Shown: positions 23,510 to 35,243 of the stretch, piece by piece
How positions within the stretch are numbered: the first letter of the stretch is position 1
Layout of the letters: each line of letters begins with the position of its first letter
NCBI GenBank assembly: GCA_037013495.1
Contig: CM072802.1
Coordinates: forward strand, 49,837,275-49,901,274
Direction of reading: 5' to 3'
Length of the DNA stretch: 64,000 bases
Origin: Hippophae tibetana
Lineage: Eukaryota > Streptophyta > Magnoliopsida > Rosales > Elaeagnaceae
Position numbers and translations under genes: made by a program
The notes under the pieces: model-generated
Told to the model about the DNA's origin: nothing
What the model saw: the letters and a program-made list of their open reading frames with translations, nothing else
The model's database searches: none

Positions 23510-23721
23510 TACAAACAATTAAAATAAAATTAATATTATAAATCCAATTATTATATTTTATTTTTATCATACTTATAATTTTGCTTCAAATTTTATATGC
23601 CACGAGAATTTTAAAACTTTTCAGTATGAACATATTAACTTTATGATTTGGGGATGAGAAGGGGTCTCCATGTTGATAAACCTCCTCCTCAATGAGCATA
23701 TCATAATTAGGGTCAACTAAC

Positions 23722-23944
23722 TGAAGAAATCAATGTTTGAAGAAATAATCAGAAGAAGAAATAAACGTTTCCTTCGTATATTTTCTTAATTTGTATCGGA
23801 TATTTACATTGTTTATATAGACAAATATCAATTACTATTTCACCAACTACCATGATTGAATTTCATGATTTACAGCTTGATGGTAGGTGCCGTGTATATT
23901 GGAAAAAATGTTTGGCGTCGGTGCAGTGTTTGTTGAATTCAACA
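23722..23944 (-). repeat. copia-2 3' LTR
   Basis: 223 bp. On the minus strand it starts TGTTGAATTCAACA and ends GATTTCTTCA. Flanked outside by CTAAC and inside by the polypurine tract CTTGAGGGGGAG (minus strand, about 23946-23957). Confidence 0.95.
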
Positions 23945-26459
23945 CTCCCCCTCAAGTTGGTGCATAGATGTCTTTCATGCCCAACTTGACTGAAACTTCT
24001 GTGAATACTCGATATGAGACTACTTTAGTAAGGATGTCAGCCAATTGATCTTCTGACTTAAGTTTTGGCAATTCTAATGAATTTTCTTCTAACTTTTTCT
24101 TAATAAAGAATCTGTCAACTTCAACATGTTTTGTACGATCATGTTGAACTGGATTATGAGCAATATCACATGCTGCTTTATTATCACAAAATAACTTAAT
24201 TGATTCTTTAGCAGGATATGTCAAATCTTATAAGAGAGATGGTAACCATAAGGCCTCACAAAGCCCAAGTGCCATTCCTCTGTATTCAGCCTCTACGCTT
24301 GAACGGGCCACAACATGTTGTTTCTTACTTCTCCATGTTACAAGATTTCCCCCTACAAAAGTGAAGTAGCCTGATGTAGATCGTCTATCATTTATTGATC
24401 AAGCCCAATCAGCATCAGTATATACTTCAATTCTAGAAAACTCTGAGTTCTTAGTGAACAATACTCCTTTTCCAGGAGCATACTTTAAATATCTCAAAAT
24501 ACGAATAACTGCATTCATATGTTGTTCTCCAAGATTATGCATAAATTGGCTGACAATACTTAAAGCATAGGCAAGGTCTGGTCTTGTGTGTGCCAAATAC
24601 ATCAACCTTCCAACAAGCCTTTGGTATCTTTCTTTATTTGTTGGAACTTGATCAACCTTGATACATAACTTTAATCCTTCCTCTACTGGTGTATTAGCTG
24701 GTTGACATGCCGACATACCGGTTTCTTTTAATAAATCTAAGGCATACTTTCTTTGAGATAAGAAGATTCCTTCTGTTGATCGAGAAACCTCAATCCCAAG
24801 AAAATATTTTAAGGAACCAAGGTATTTCATTTCAAATTCTTTGGACAAATAAGTTTGTAGTGCTTTCCTTTCTTCAAGATCATTTCCTGTTACTATCATA
24901 TCATCAACATATACAATAAGTACAGTGATCTTACCATACCCTTTTTTTAGAAATAAAGTATGGTCTGAATTGCTTTGCTTGTAGCCAAATGCCTTCATTG
25001 ACCTTGTGAACCTGCCAAACCATGCTCTTGGGGATTGTTTCAATCCATACAGTGATTTTTTTAATTTGCACACCTTTTCTCCATGGATTGTGGATTTCTT
25101 GATTCCTGGTGGTAAATCCATGTAGACTTCTTCAATTAAATCTCCATGTAGAAAGGCATTTTTTACATCAAACTGATATAATGGCCAATCTAAATTTGCA
25201 GCTAGAGATACCAAGACCCGAACAGTGTTAATTTTGGCTACAGGTGCAAATGTTTCTGTATAGTCGATCCCATATGTTTGAGTGTATCCTTTTGCCACCA
25301 ATCTTGCTTTATAGCGTTCAATCGTACCATCTGCTTGATATTTTACTGAAAAAATCCATCGACATCCAACAATTTTCTATATTGGTGGACGATCAACAAG
25401 CTCCCAAGTTCTATTTATTTCTAAAGATCTTAGTTCTTCATTCATAGCATCTTTCCATTTTTGGTCAGATAAAGCTTCCTGCACACTATTAGGAATAGAT
25501 ACAGCAGATAATTGATTCACAAATGATACGTTTGATTTTGACAAACGATGTTTAGACATATAGTTACTCATGAGATATTTGACTTTACTAAAAATCTCAG
25601 GTTCATACATGGCTTTAGGAATACCTCTGTTAGGACATGATGGAAGTATTTTTTTGGCTGGTTCAATAGTTAGAACATCCTCTGCAAACGATTGGTTAGG
25701 TATATCAGCAGCTTGTGGAGAAGGAAACTCGTACTCATTTATTGGTAGTAAGGAACTTTCTTGATGATCTTGAAGTTAATGAGGACTTGATTCCATTTCC
25801 CTTGAGTCTTTTCTATATTGAGAGTTATTACCATCTGAATTCAAGTTATTTGTATTTTCCTCACATATAATTTGTCTTTCTTCATAAGGAAGCAATTTAT
25901 ATGTAAGGGTCTGAATTTCAGCATGGTTGTACTCCCCCTGAAATTCAGGTGTAGAGGAGAAATACATTGTATCTTCATGAAAAATAACATCCATAGTAGT
26001 AATCATTTGTTTTGTAGGAGGATGATAACACCGATACCCTTTTTGTTGTATGGCATATCCCATAAAAACACAACGTATTACTCGTGGATCCAACTTGCTA
26101 CATTGTTGTTTATGTAGGTGTACAAATGCCACACAACCAAAGACATGAGGAGGTAAATTGGGAACATTTGGTGCAACAATTGCTTCAGTGATGACTTGTA
26201 GTGGTGTTTGGCAGTTAATGGGACTGGAAGGTACCCAATTGATTAAATATGCAGAAGAAGTAATTGCTTCTCCCCAATAAGATAATGACATATTAGCTTC
26301 GATCAATGAGGCACGGACAACTTCCAACAAGTGTCGATTTTTTTCTTTCTGCAACTCCATTTTGTTGAGGTGTATCAACACAAGTAGTTTGATGAATAAT
26401 GCCTTCTGATTGAAGATATTCTTGAAGCTCAGAACTTTTATATTCTCCTCCATTGTCAC
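23945..26459 (-). pseudogene. copia-2 integrase end, reverse transcriptase and RNase H
   Basis: One minus-strand frame covers the integrase C-terminus (YWGEAITSSAYLINWVPSS), the reverse transcriptase ([69 protein letters not shown]) and RNase H (VYTDADWA, SSVEAEYRGMA, LFCDNKAACDIA, DQLADILTKVV). YVDD, which copies RNA into DNA, is intact. In-frame stops are TAA at 25776-25778, TAG at 25377-25379, TGA at 24399-24401 and TAA at 24228-24230. The TGA follows ADWA, where relatives have Gly. The final stop comes just before the polypurine tract. Confidence 0.93.
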
Positions 26460-27459
26460 TTCTTAGAACTTGAATCTGTGTTTTATATTGAGTACGAACC
26501 ATTTTATGAAATTTTCTAAATAAGACGTTTACCTCACTTTTAGATTTCATTAAACAGACCCAAGTCATTCTACTAAAATCATCAATAAATGTAACAAACC
26601 AACGTGATCCTCCCAACGTAGAGACTTTGGAAGGACCCCATACATCAGAATGTATAACCATAAACGGAGATGGACTTTTATTTAAGGTTACAGGAAATGA
26701 GGAATAATGACTTTTTGCTAGTTCACAGACATCACACTTTAAAGTAGAAAGATCTAAGCTCAAAAATAAACTTGGAAATAATTTTTTCAAATATCCAAAA
26801 GAAGCATGACCCAATCTCCTATGCCATAGCCATATATTTGATTCATCCTTGTTAGATCCAGTTGCTACCAATGCATGATTTGTTGAATCCAAGTCCAAAT
26901 AATACAGGTTTCCTTGCCTAACACCACGACCAATTGTTTGCTTTGTTTGAATGTCCTTGAACACACAAAAGTCAGGCCAAAAAATAACAAAACAAGATAA
27001 AGCATTGGTTATTTGAGAAATAGATATAAGGTTATACTCTAAAGAGGGAACAACTAGTACTGAGTCTAAATTCAAAGTACTAGTGAGAGACAAAGATCTT
27101 TCCCCAATGACTGGGGTTGTGTTACCATTGGCAGTGCAAACAGTTTTTTGTGAGGATGGTTTTGAGATTTTTCTAGAATCGAATGTCATATGATCAGTTA
27201 CACCTGAATCAATTATCCATGTATTATTAAAAACAGGAGAAAAAACTTTAAGCATCTTACCAACATGTGTTGAGGAGGTTGCAACATGATCCTTTGTTGT
27301 TTCAACAATGGTGGCAATAGACATCTGTCGTGGATTTTTCTTCCGAGAGTCACGTTTGTGATCCCACCAATCAGGATATCCCACCAGTTCAAAACATCGT
27401 TCTTTTGTATGACCCTTTTGATGACAATGGGTACATTTAAATGATGATTTATCAGTCAC
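26293..27459 (-). pseudogene. copia-2 zinc knuckle, protease and integrase
   Basis: Continues the gag frame after its TAA. Residues in order: zinc knuckle CTHCHQKGHTKERC, protease TWIIDSGVTDHM (D-S-G), pre-integrase LWHRRLGHASFG with CDVCELAKS, and integrase with all three catalytic residues (VIHSDVWGP, VLRSDNGGEY, PQQNGVAERK). Right after VAERK the frame breaks at a run of seven T (26338-26344 on the plus strand), where relatives need one base fewer; the continuation lies in the frame of 26459-25779. A one-base homopolymer length change, natural or from sequencing, explains it. Confidence 0.93.
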
Positions 27460-27468
27460 CTTTCGTTC

Positions 27469-28212
27469 TTACTGATTGGAAAAAGAACGATTTTTAGATA
27501 TCATGGCGGAAGCGTCAACATCTCTAGATTTTTCCTTCAATGCGATTCGACGTACTACCTCCCGTCGAATCAAGGAATAACAACCTTCTAAATCTGGGAT
27601 AGTTTCTTTTCGCAAAATTTCTCCATGAACCTGCTCAAACTCATCATCTAATCCAGCAAGGAAAATATGTATCCTTAGTCTTTCAACAGACTCTTGATAT
27701 GATATTAGATCATGAGGGTCTTTCATGACCACCTTATCACGATGGTCTAGCTCTTGGAAAATTTCAGTTAACTCTCCATAATACTCTGAAAGTGATTTTC
27801 CATTTTGTCTAGAAGTAAAGGTTTTTTGGTTTAAGACAAATACCTGTAATTCATCACTTCTATCATAGAATGTTTTTGCCAAAGCACCCCAAATTTCAAG
27901 AGCAGTAGGTATGCATAAATATCGCTTCATGATTTCTGGACTCATTGACATAAGTATCCATCTCTTCACTTTTTGATTTTCTACATACCACTTGTTATAA
28001 TTGTTTGATGTTTTTTCTTGTTGCAAATTTTTGTCATGAATATAAGAGAGTTTTTCTCTCTCTACAATATGCATTTCTATTATTTGAGACCAAACATCAT
28101 AATTAGTCTCATTAAGAACAATTCCAGCATTAAACACACCTTCAGACTGAACAGATTGTACAACAACTGGATTTGATTGCTCCATAGGTAATGAAATTAT
28201 ACCCTCTGTCAT
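27469..28212 (-). pseudogene. copia-2 gag
   Basis: 247 codons starting MTEGIISLPMEQS, the first good Met after the leader. It has the UBN2-type gag core (NETNYDVWSQIIEMHI, YLCIPTALEIWGALAKTFY, SLSEYYGELTEIFQELDH, RIHIFLAGLDDEFEQV). Gag forms the particle that packages element RNA. A single TAA at 27469-27471 separates it from the zinc knuckle, which is otherwise in the same frame, so gag-pol was one continuous reading frame before this mutation. Confidence 0.92.
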
Positions 28213-28942
28213 GATATTATGGTAACCAAACTAGAAAATGGTGTAATAATTTTACGACTAAAGAATTTTTTGTGTTTTTTTCTTTTTTTTTTTGCTGTTT
28301 TTTTAATATATATTTATACTAAACCGGATAAAAACCATAAAACCGGTTCAAAATTGGTTTAAAAAACTTGAAAAAATGAACCAGATCGGTGTTAGAAATC
28401 CAGAACCGGGAAAAAAACCGGGTTCAGACCTTTAAAATGGACCGAACCAGCCAAAAATAGAAAAACTGTGAAAAACCGAGAAAACCGGGTTCAACCGAAC
28501 CGCTGGCCGGACCAACCTGAGCCGAACCAAGGTGACCTGAGCCGAGCCAAGGTGCGGACCGGCTACGCCCTCGAGCCGGACCGAGCTGCGCTGCGCCGAG
28601 TTGAGCCGAACCGGATGACACGTCATCATCTTCAACCTCCAGACGACGCGTGATGGCGCGTGGGCGCGTGGAATATGGACCCTTCACTGCAAGCGGCGCG
28701 TGGAGGCCCATGGAGGCCCATGGGAGGTTTTTCTTCTACTCTATTTTTCCAAAATGTTCAGAATTGTGTTTAGAGTAATCTAGTAAAATTAGGTGGGAGA
28801 AATACTGCTTCAAAAATGATGTTTGTAATTAATATTTGTACGGGTGTTTGAATGAGAATTTTTTTCCCGAGAAAAAATATTTTCAGAGAAAGAAATCTCT
28901 GTTTTAGAGAACAAGAGTTTCAAATTTGTATAAAGCAACGAC
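28213..28942 (-). other. copia-2 leader with GC-rich repeat patch
   Basis: Non-coding leader between primer binding site and gag. At 28480-28620 it has degenerate CGAGCCGAACCAAGGTGACC-like repeats, far GC-richer than its surroundings. The overlapping ORFs there (28424-28711) are by-products of the repeat. Confidence 0.7.
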
Positions 28943-28957
28943 TTGGCTTTGATACCA
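28943..28957 (-). other. copia-2 primer binding site
   Basis: TGGCTTTGATACCA, the reverse complement of TGGTATCAAAGCCA, directly next to the 5' LTR; an initiator methionine tRNA type with one change. Confidence 0.85.
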
Positions 28958-29206
28958 TGAAGAAATCAATGTTTGAAGAAATAATCAGAAGAAGAAATAA
29001 ACATTTCCTTCGTATATTTTCTTAATTTGTATCGGATATTTACATTGTTTATATAGACAAATATCAATTACTATTTCACCAACCACCATGATTGAATTGC
29101 ATGATTTACAGCTTGATTGGTAGGCGCCGCCGTGTATATTGGAAAAAATGTTTGACCTCGGTGCAGTATTTGTTGAATTGTGTTGCAGTGTTTGTTGAAT
29201 TCAACA
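28958..29206 (-). repeat. copia-2 5' LTR
   Basis: 249 bp, matching 23722-23944 but longer. About 20 extra bases near its outer end come from a local duplication of the GCAGTGTTTGTTGAATT segment (29165-29195). Flanked outside by CTAAC. Confidence 0.94.
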
Positions 29207-29439
29207 CTAACATGTTTAGAGAAGGATTCACTATATTCTCTATAAAAAGATGGTATGTTACAATCTTCGGAATAGATAAGGGTCTTGCTGTTGATATTTC
29301 TCTTATTTTTCTTCTCTTATACAGAGGACCTTGTGCTTCATATAATTCTTCTTCTATGATAAGTAGTTTGAGTTGTTTACTTATACCTAAAATAAAAAAA
29401 TTAATTATTAATTGGATAAAAATATTATAAAAAAGATAT

Positions 29440-30000
29440 TAGTTAAGTAGGAAAATACATTAACATATCGTCAAGGTTCGGCAAGCCATTATCGAACACA
29501 TTAGTAAGGTTGAATAAGGCCTACTGAACCAAACATATATGTTTGACAAAGGCCTACCAATCAAACATATATGTTCGATATAGCCTATTGAACTTGTTGT
29601 CCTCTACCTCTAGACCCCTAGCATCCCCCTATTATTATTTTTCCAACAAGATTTTCTTTTTTAGTATTTGTTTCAACCCTAAAATGCTTAAGAATTTAAA
29701 ATATTAGATTACTAAAAAATATTATAAATATTCAAAAATCAGTTTAAAAGATACCAAAAAAATATAGTCAAAGGAATGAAAGATTACAGAAAAAATACTA
29801 TGATCCTTCTAGGCTTCAGAGGATGCGAATAAATATGGTGGTGGCTGATTTTTGAGGAGAGAGGGTTGCGACAGAGAGGGATGGAAGAATTGGGGATGTG
29901 CAAATATTTGTTTTTTAGTGTAAGTTGGTTAAGAGGTGATTATAGGATGTATTGGATGGATAAGGGTGTTTTTTTCATTAAATTAATTGTTAATTTTAAA
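29440..30000 (-). other. Possible MULE 5' region relic
   Basis: Contains TTCGGCAAG, ACTGAACC and TTCGATA motifs and repeated AAACATATATGTTYGA (29530-29580), recalling the 15520-15680 region of the MULE relic. Its downstream side on the minus strand leads into the split ORF. No transposase seen. Confidence 0.3.
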
Positions 30001-30355
30001 TTTTTTTAATTGATTTAAAGGAAATTATTGTAGTAAAAAATGGGTTTTTTTTTTAAATTGTCCAAACTTTCTATGTAAATTTGTAAAAAGATAATTTTGT
30101 TAGGGGATACAAATTAATATATCATTCTTTATTTATATTAATTATAATGGTATCAAAATAACTTTTAACATCAAGTGTTATTTATTTTTTAAATGTTTTA
30201 ACAATATTATATTATAATCTATCTAAATTACAATTAAAATGATTTTGGACGAAAATGAATTATAGTTCTTAACAAGAATATATCTTATCTTTTATACTTT
30301 ATTTTAAATTTTGAAAACATTAAATTAAATATCTAAAATAAAAATACTTTTATGA
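30001..30355. other. Unassigned AT-rich spacer
   Basis: No gene or repeat identified between the preceding relic and copia-3. Confidence 0.4.
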
Positions 30356-30803
30356 TGTTATATAGCTATTTAGTGAGTAAATTAAAAAAGTCTCACATTG
30401 GTTAGGAATGAAGATGAGTGTTGGATTTGGAGCTATAAATAAAACCATCATTCACCATTTGTAAACATCATAAAATTTGTAAATCTTACTCTCTTTTGTA
30501 AGGGTAATTGATTAGCTCATTTTTTCCTAATTAGTTGTAATTTTGGAGTTCATCTAAATGGAGATAGTGGAAGTGGTCAACGACGCCCGAGGACCTAGGT
30601 AACATTTATACCGAATCTCGTTAAATTTCTGGTGTTATTATTTTTCTGCTTTAATATTTCTGTTTCAATATCTGTTTTAATTTATTTTAGCATTATATTT
30701 CCAATAGCATTATTTTGTCGGGTTAGTTTGAGTTCTATTCATTTAAATCATAAGTTAATAGTTACTACTTAAAATAGGGAAAATATACCCGATTTTCCCA
30801 ACA
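30356..30803 (+). repeat. copia-3 left LTR
   Basis: 448 bp, TGTTATATAGC to TTTCCCAACA. TATA box CTATAAATAAAA at about 30433. Contains CCCACATTGG-like and GAGGACCTAGGTAAC sequences; the latter shows the undisturbed target of the gypsy insertion in the other LTR. Confidence 0.95.
30433..30444 (+). promoter_or_regulatory. TATA box of copia-3 LTR
   Basis: CTATAAATAAAA, conserved in the right LTR at about 35082. Confidence 0.55.
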
Positions 30804-30805
30804 AT

Positions 30806-30817
30806 TGGTATCAGAGC
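30806..30817 (+). other. copia-3 primer binding site
   Basis: TGGTATCAGAGC, an exact match to the standard initiator methionine tRNA site, 2 bases after the LTR. Confidence 0.93.
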
Positions 30818-30900
30818 CGAAGGATTTCTACTTAGGCATTTGTTTGTATTCTGTTTGTTTGCTATTGGAATATAGTTGCTAGTTGTTGTAATTTGAAGAA

Positions 30901-31560
30901 ATGGCGAAAGAAAATTTTCTTTCAAACAAAGGCCAGTCATCCACATCAAGCAGAACTATGGTGATGAATGCAAGGTTCGAGGTGGAGAAGTTTAATGGAA
31001 CCAGTCATTTCGGCATGTGGCAAGGCGAAGTTCTAGATGCTCTATTTCAACAAGGTCTAGACATCGCCATTGAAGAAGAGAAACCAGATAGAGCAGATGA
31101 AGTAGAGTGGAAAAATATCAACTGATTGGCATGTGGTACAATCCGTTCGTGTCTTTCAAGAGAACAAAAGTACACGTTCATGAAGAAGACATCTGCAAGT
31201 AAGTTGTGGAAGGCGTTGGAGAACAAGTTCATGAAGAAGAGTGGACAGAATCGGCTCTATTTGAAGAAGAAGTTGTTCTGGTTTGAATACCTTCCAAGTA
31301 CTACAATAAACGACCACATTATTGCTTTTAATCAATTAGTAGCAGATTTGCTAAATATGGATGAAACTTTTAAAGATGAAGATTTAGCCTTGATGTTGTT
31401 AGCCTCCCTTCCTGATGAGTTTGATCATCTTATTACGAGCTTACTTATTAGGAAGGATAAAGTATCTTTTGAGGAAGTTTGTACTGCTTTGTATAGTTAT
31501 GAAATTAGAAAGAAAGATAAAAGAGAAAGCATGAATGAAGCAGCAGAGCATTGTCTGTAA
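30901..31560 (+). pseudogene. copia-3 gag
   Basis: Starts at ATG 30901 (MAKENFLSNKG). Copia gag motifs include FNGTSHFGMWQGEVLDAL, ASKLWKALENKFM, LYLKKKLFWFEY, AFNQLVADLLNMDE and LALMLLASLPDEFDHL. This arrangement is that of the Tnt1 group. A TGA at 31123-31125 interrupts the frame (Trp expected). The frame is lost at about 31550, where the reading moves to the next frame for the zinc knuckle. Confidence 0.92.
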
Positions 31561-33842
31561 GAGGACGTCCGCAAACACAACAGAAAGGAAGGAGAGGTAG
31601 ATCTCTATCAAAAGGAAGACTTGGTAAAGATGAATGTGCCTTTTGTCATGAGAAAGGCCATTGGAAGAAAAATTGTCCGAAGCTACAAAAGAAAGGAAAA
31701 GCTGTGCAATCTGATGCATATGTAGCTGAAAGCAATTCAAATTCAGATTTTGCATTGGTTGGTTCGTCAACAGCATCTCATCCTGGTGATTGGATTTTTG
31801 ATTCAGCATGTACTTTCCATATGTCTCCTAACAAGGAGTGGTTCTTTAACTTTGAAGAACTAGACGATGGAGTTGTTTTCATGGGTAATGATTATCAATG
31901 CAAAGTTTTAGGAATCGGTACAATTCATTTGAAGAATCAAGATGGCTCAACCAGGGTCTTGATAGATGTTCATTATGTTCCAGATATGAAGAAGAATCTC
32001 ATTGCTCTGGGAGTCTTAGAATCAAAAGGCTTCACTGTGACCATACAAAATGGGGCATTGAAGGTTACTTCTGGAGCACTTGTGGCGATGAAAGGTGTTC
32101 GGAAGAATAACTTGTACTACTACCTTGGTAGTACGGTTATTGGGACAGCATCAACAGCAGTTTCAGAGGAAGAAAGATATTTAGAAACTACCCAGCTGTG
32201 GCATATGCATTTGGGACATGCTGGTGAAAAAGCTTTACAGATACTAGTAAAGTAAGGTCTGTTAAAAGGTGCGTGAACCGACAAGATGGAATTTTGTGAA
32301 CATTGTGTATTGGGGAAGCAGAAAAGAGTAAGCTTTGGCACTACTCTCCATAATACAAAGAGCATTTTGGATTACATCCATACTGATGTATGGGGGCCAA
32401 CAAGAACTCCATCCATGAGTGGCAAACATTATTATGTCACTTTCGTTGATGATTTTTCCAGAAGAGTTTGGGTGTATCTCATGAAGAAGAAGGATGAAGT
32501 GCTGAGAATTTTTCTCAAATGGAAGAAGATGATCGAGACTTAGACTGATAAAAGGATCAAGCGTCTGAGGTTTGATAATGGCACTGAGTACACAAATGAT
32601 CCATTTATGAAAGTTTGTGAAGAAGAAGGGATAGTGCGACACTTCACTATTCGAAAAACACCACAACAAAACGGAGTTGCAGAACGTATGAACCAGACTT
32701 TGTTGGAGAAGGTTCGGTATATGTTGTCAAATGCTGATTTAGGCAAGCAGTATTGGGCTAAGGTTGTGACATATGCATGTCATCTCGTCAACCGTCTACC
32801 ATCGTCTGCTCTTGAAGGCAAAACACCTATGGAGGTATGGTCTGGAAAACCTGTTAGAGATTACGATTTCTTACATGTGTTTGGTTCAATTGCATACTAC
32901 CATGTAACATAATCAAAGTTGGACCCAAGAGCCAAGAAAGCCATTTTTTTGGGGATCCCTTCTGGTTCTAAGGGATATCGACTATGGTGCCTTGAAACGA
33001 AAAAAATAATCTTTAGTAGAGATGTTACCTTTGATGAATTTGCCTTGTTGCAAAAGGTAACTACGAAGATTGATGAAACTTTAGAGCAGGTGGAGCAAAC
33101 TCTGAAACATGTGGAGTTTGAAAGCAAAATTGTTAATCGAGTTAGTGAAGATAAGACAGAAGCTGATCCTCCATTGACAGATGATGAATCAGACGAAGAG
33201 GTTTTAACCCAAGAACCTCCACAGCAACAAGAAGAAACTGCAGTTGATAGGCCACGACGACAAAATATCAAGGTACTTACTCGATACAAGGATTTTGAAG
33301 ACCTACATGCTCAATTTAAGAATACGATGGCCTGTGCACTTTCAGTTGTGCATGATGATGTTCCTTCCATATATAAAGAAGCAATCATAAGCCCTGAATT
33401 TGAAAGATGGAAGGAAGCCATGGATGAAGAACTTATGTCCCTTCAGAAGAATAAAACATGGAAGTTGACACAACTACCTAAGGGCAAGGAGGCAATTGGA
33501 TGCAAATGGGTGTATGCAAAGAAAGATGGATTTCCTAACAAAGATGGTATTCGCTACAAGGCAAGGTTGGTGGCTAAGGGCTACGCTCAGAAGGAAGGAA
33601 TCGATTATAATGAGGTATTTTCTCCAGTTGTAAAACATTCCTTCATTAGATTTTTGTTGGCCTTGGTAGCACAGTTCGATTTGGAACTAGTTCAACTTGA
33701 TGTGAAAATCGCGTTTCTACACAGTGACTTAGAAGAGGAAATCTATATGTCTCAGCTAGAAGGGTTTAATGTTGTTGGTAAAGAGAATTGGGTCTATAAG
33801 CTGAACAAATCATTGTATGGATTGAAGCAATCTCCAAGGTAG
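31551..33842 (+). pseudogene. copia-3 zinc knuckle, protease, integrase and start of reverse transcriptase
   Basis: One frame interrupted by stops at 32253-32255, 32274-32276, 32541-32543, 32910-32912 and 33840-33845 (two in a row). In order: CAFCHEKGHWKKNC, protease WIFDSACTFHMS, pre-integrase LWHMHLGHAG with CEHCVLGKQ, integrase IHTDVWGP, RLRFDNGTEY and PQQNGVAERM (full DDE triad), then reverse transcriptase WKEAMDEELMSLQKN, YKARLVAKGYAQKEGIDY, VQLDVKIAFLHSDL and KSLYGLKQSPR. Catalytic residues are kept although the frame is dead, so decay seems to follow a formerly working element. Confidence 0.93.
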
Positions 33843-34932
33843 TAGTACAAACGATTTGATCAATTTATGTTGCAGTAGAAGTACACCAAAAGCACACATG
33901 ATCATTGTGTGTATTTTCGCAAGCTACAAAATGAGTTTTTCATCTATCTCCTATTATACGTCGATGATATGTTGATTGCATCCAAGAGCCAAGCAGAAAT
34001 TGAGAAGTTGAAGGCTCAACTAAGTCAGGAGTTTGAGATGAAAGATTTGGGAGAAGCCAAGAAGATTCTCGGTATGGAGATAAGTAGAGACAGGAAGAAG
34101 AGGAAGCTTAGTTTGACCCAAAGTCAATATTTGAAGCGGATACTATAACGTTTTGGTATGAATGAACAGACAAAACCTGTAAGTACTCCGCTAGTTCCTC
34201 AATTCAAGCTTAGTGCTCAATTATCTCCTAAGAATGATGCAGAATGAGAATATATGGCAAAGGTACCATATGCAAATGCAGTTGGTAGTTTGATGTATGC
34301 AATGGTGTATAAGACCTGACATTTCACATGCAATTGGTGCTGTAAGCAGGTACATGCATGATCCTGGTAAAGGACATTGGTTGGCTGTGAAATGGATTCT
34401 ACGATATATTATAAATACTGTAGATGTTGGTTTAGTATTTCAGCAAGATAATACCATTGGTCAATGTGCAGTCAGATATTGTGATTCCGACTATGCAGGA
34501 GATTAAGATTAGCGTAGGTCAACTACTGGTTATGTGTTTACTCTTGCTAGAGCACCAGTTAGTTGGAAGTTTACCTTGCAGTCCATAGTTGCTTTGTCTA
34601 CTACAGAGGCAGAGTATATGACAGTTAGAGAGGTTATGAAGGAAGTTATTTGGTTACGAGGTTTGCTTGAAGACTTGTGAGTTGGTCAAAAACATATCAA
34701 GGTGTTTTGTGATAGTCAGAGTGCTATTCATTTAGCAAAGAACCAAGTCTACCATGCACGTACAAAGCATATTGACGTTCATTATCATTTTGTGCAAGAG
34801 ATTATTGAAGAAGGTGGAGTACTAGTTCGGAAGATTAGTACGACAGAGAATCCCGCAGATATGATGACCAAGGTGGTAACAACAATCAAGTTCAAACATT
34901 ATCTGGACTTGATTAACATCCTGCAAATCTGA
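33843..34932 (+). pseudogene. copia-3 reverse transcriptase end and RNase H
   Basis: Continues with LLLYVDDMLIASKS (YVDD intact, about 33957), EFEMKDLGEAKKILGMEI, a TAA at 34146-34148, and a frameshift near 34300, after which it reads IRPDISHAIGAVSRYMHDPG. RNase H shows RYCDSDYAGD, STTEAEYM, VFCDSQSAIHLAKN and ENPADMMTKVV. More stops lie at about 34503, 34509 and 34678. The C-terminus ends shortly before the polypurine tract. Confidence 0.92.
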
Positions 34933-34991
34933 ATTGGCACTGGCATCGCTGATCTAATAATTGAAAAAATCATTTAAAATCACTAAGTCGC

Positions 34992-35004
34992 TAAGGTGGA
35001 GATT
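34992..35004 (+). other. copia-3 polypurine tract
   Basis: TAAGGTGGAGATT directly before the right LTR. Confidence 0.8.
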
Positions 35005-35243
35005 TGTTATATAGCTCCTTAGTGAGCAAATTAGAAAAGTCCCACATTGGTTAGGAATTGAGATGAGTGTTGGATTTGGGGCTATAAATAAAACCCTCAT
35101 TCACCATTTGTAAACATCCCAAAATTTGTAAATCTTCCTATCTTTTGTAAGGGTAATTGATTAGCTCAATTTTTTCCAATTAGTTGTAATTTTGGACTTC
35201 ATCCAATTGGAGATAGTGGAAGTGGTCAACGACGCCCGAGGAT
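35005..35243 (+). repeat. copia-3 right LTR, first part
   Basis: Matches 30356-30593 closely. Ends in ...CCCGAGGAT at the gypsy insertion point. Confidence 0.94.

Larger units (their letters stand above)
23722..29206 (-). mobile_element. copia-2, nearly complete Ty1/copia element
   Basis: Minus-strand element of 5485 bp flanked by a perfect 5-bp duplication CTAAC (23717-23721 and 29207-29211). LTRs at 23722-23944 and 28958-29206 differ by about half a dozen substitutions plus indels. Gag, protease, integrase, reverse transcriptase and RNase H are all present in order. The coding frame is broken by five stops and one homopolymer frameshift, and every catalytic motif I can read is intact. The best-preserved element in the window. 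Confidence 0.96.
23586..29412 (-). pseudogene. Unidentified ORF split by copia-2
   Basis: On the minus strand an open frame of about 113 codons runs from just after a splice-acceptor-like TTTTTATTTTAG (at about 29413) down to 29207, and continues in the same frame from 23721 to a TGA at 23586-23588 once copia-2 and one copy of its CTAAC duplication are skipped. It includes IIEEELYEAQGPLYKRR, TARPLSIPKIVTYHLFIEN, NMLVDPNYDMLIEEE and HGDPFSSPNHKVNMF. Composition looks protein-like, but I do not recognise the family. It could be the last exon of a host gene or of a transposon. The frame continuing across a 5.5-kb insertion suggests real coding sequence that the insertion destroyed. Confidence 0.5.
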
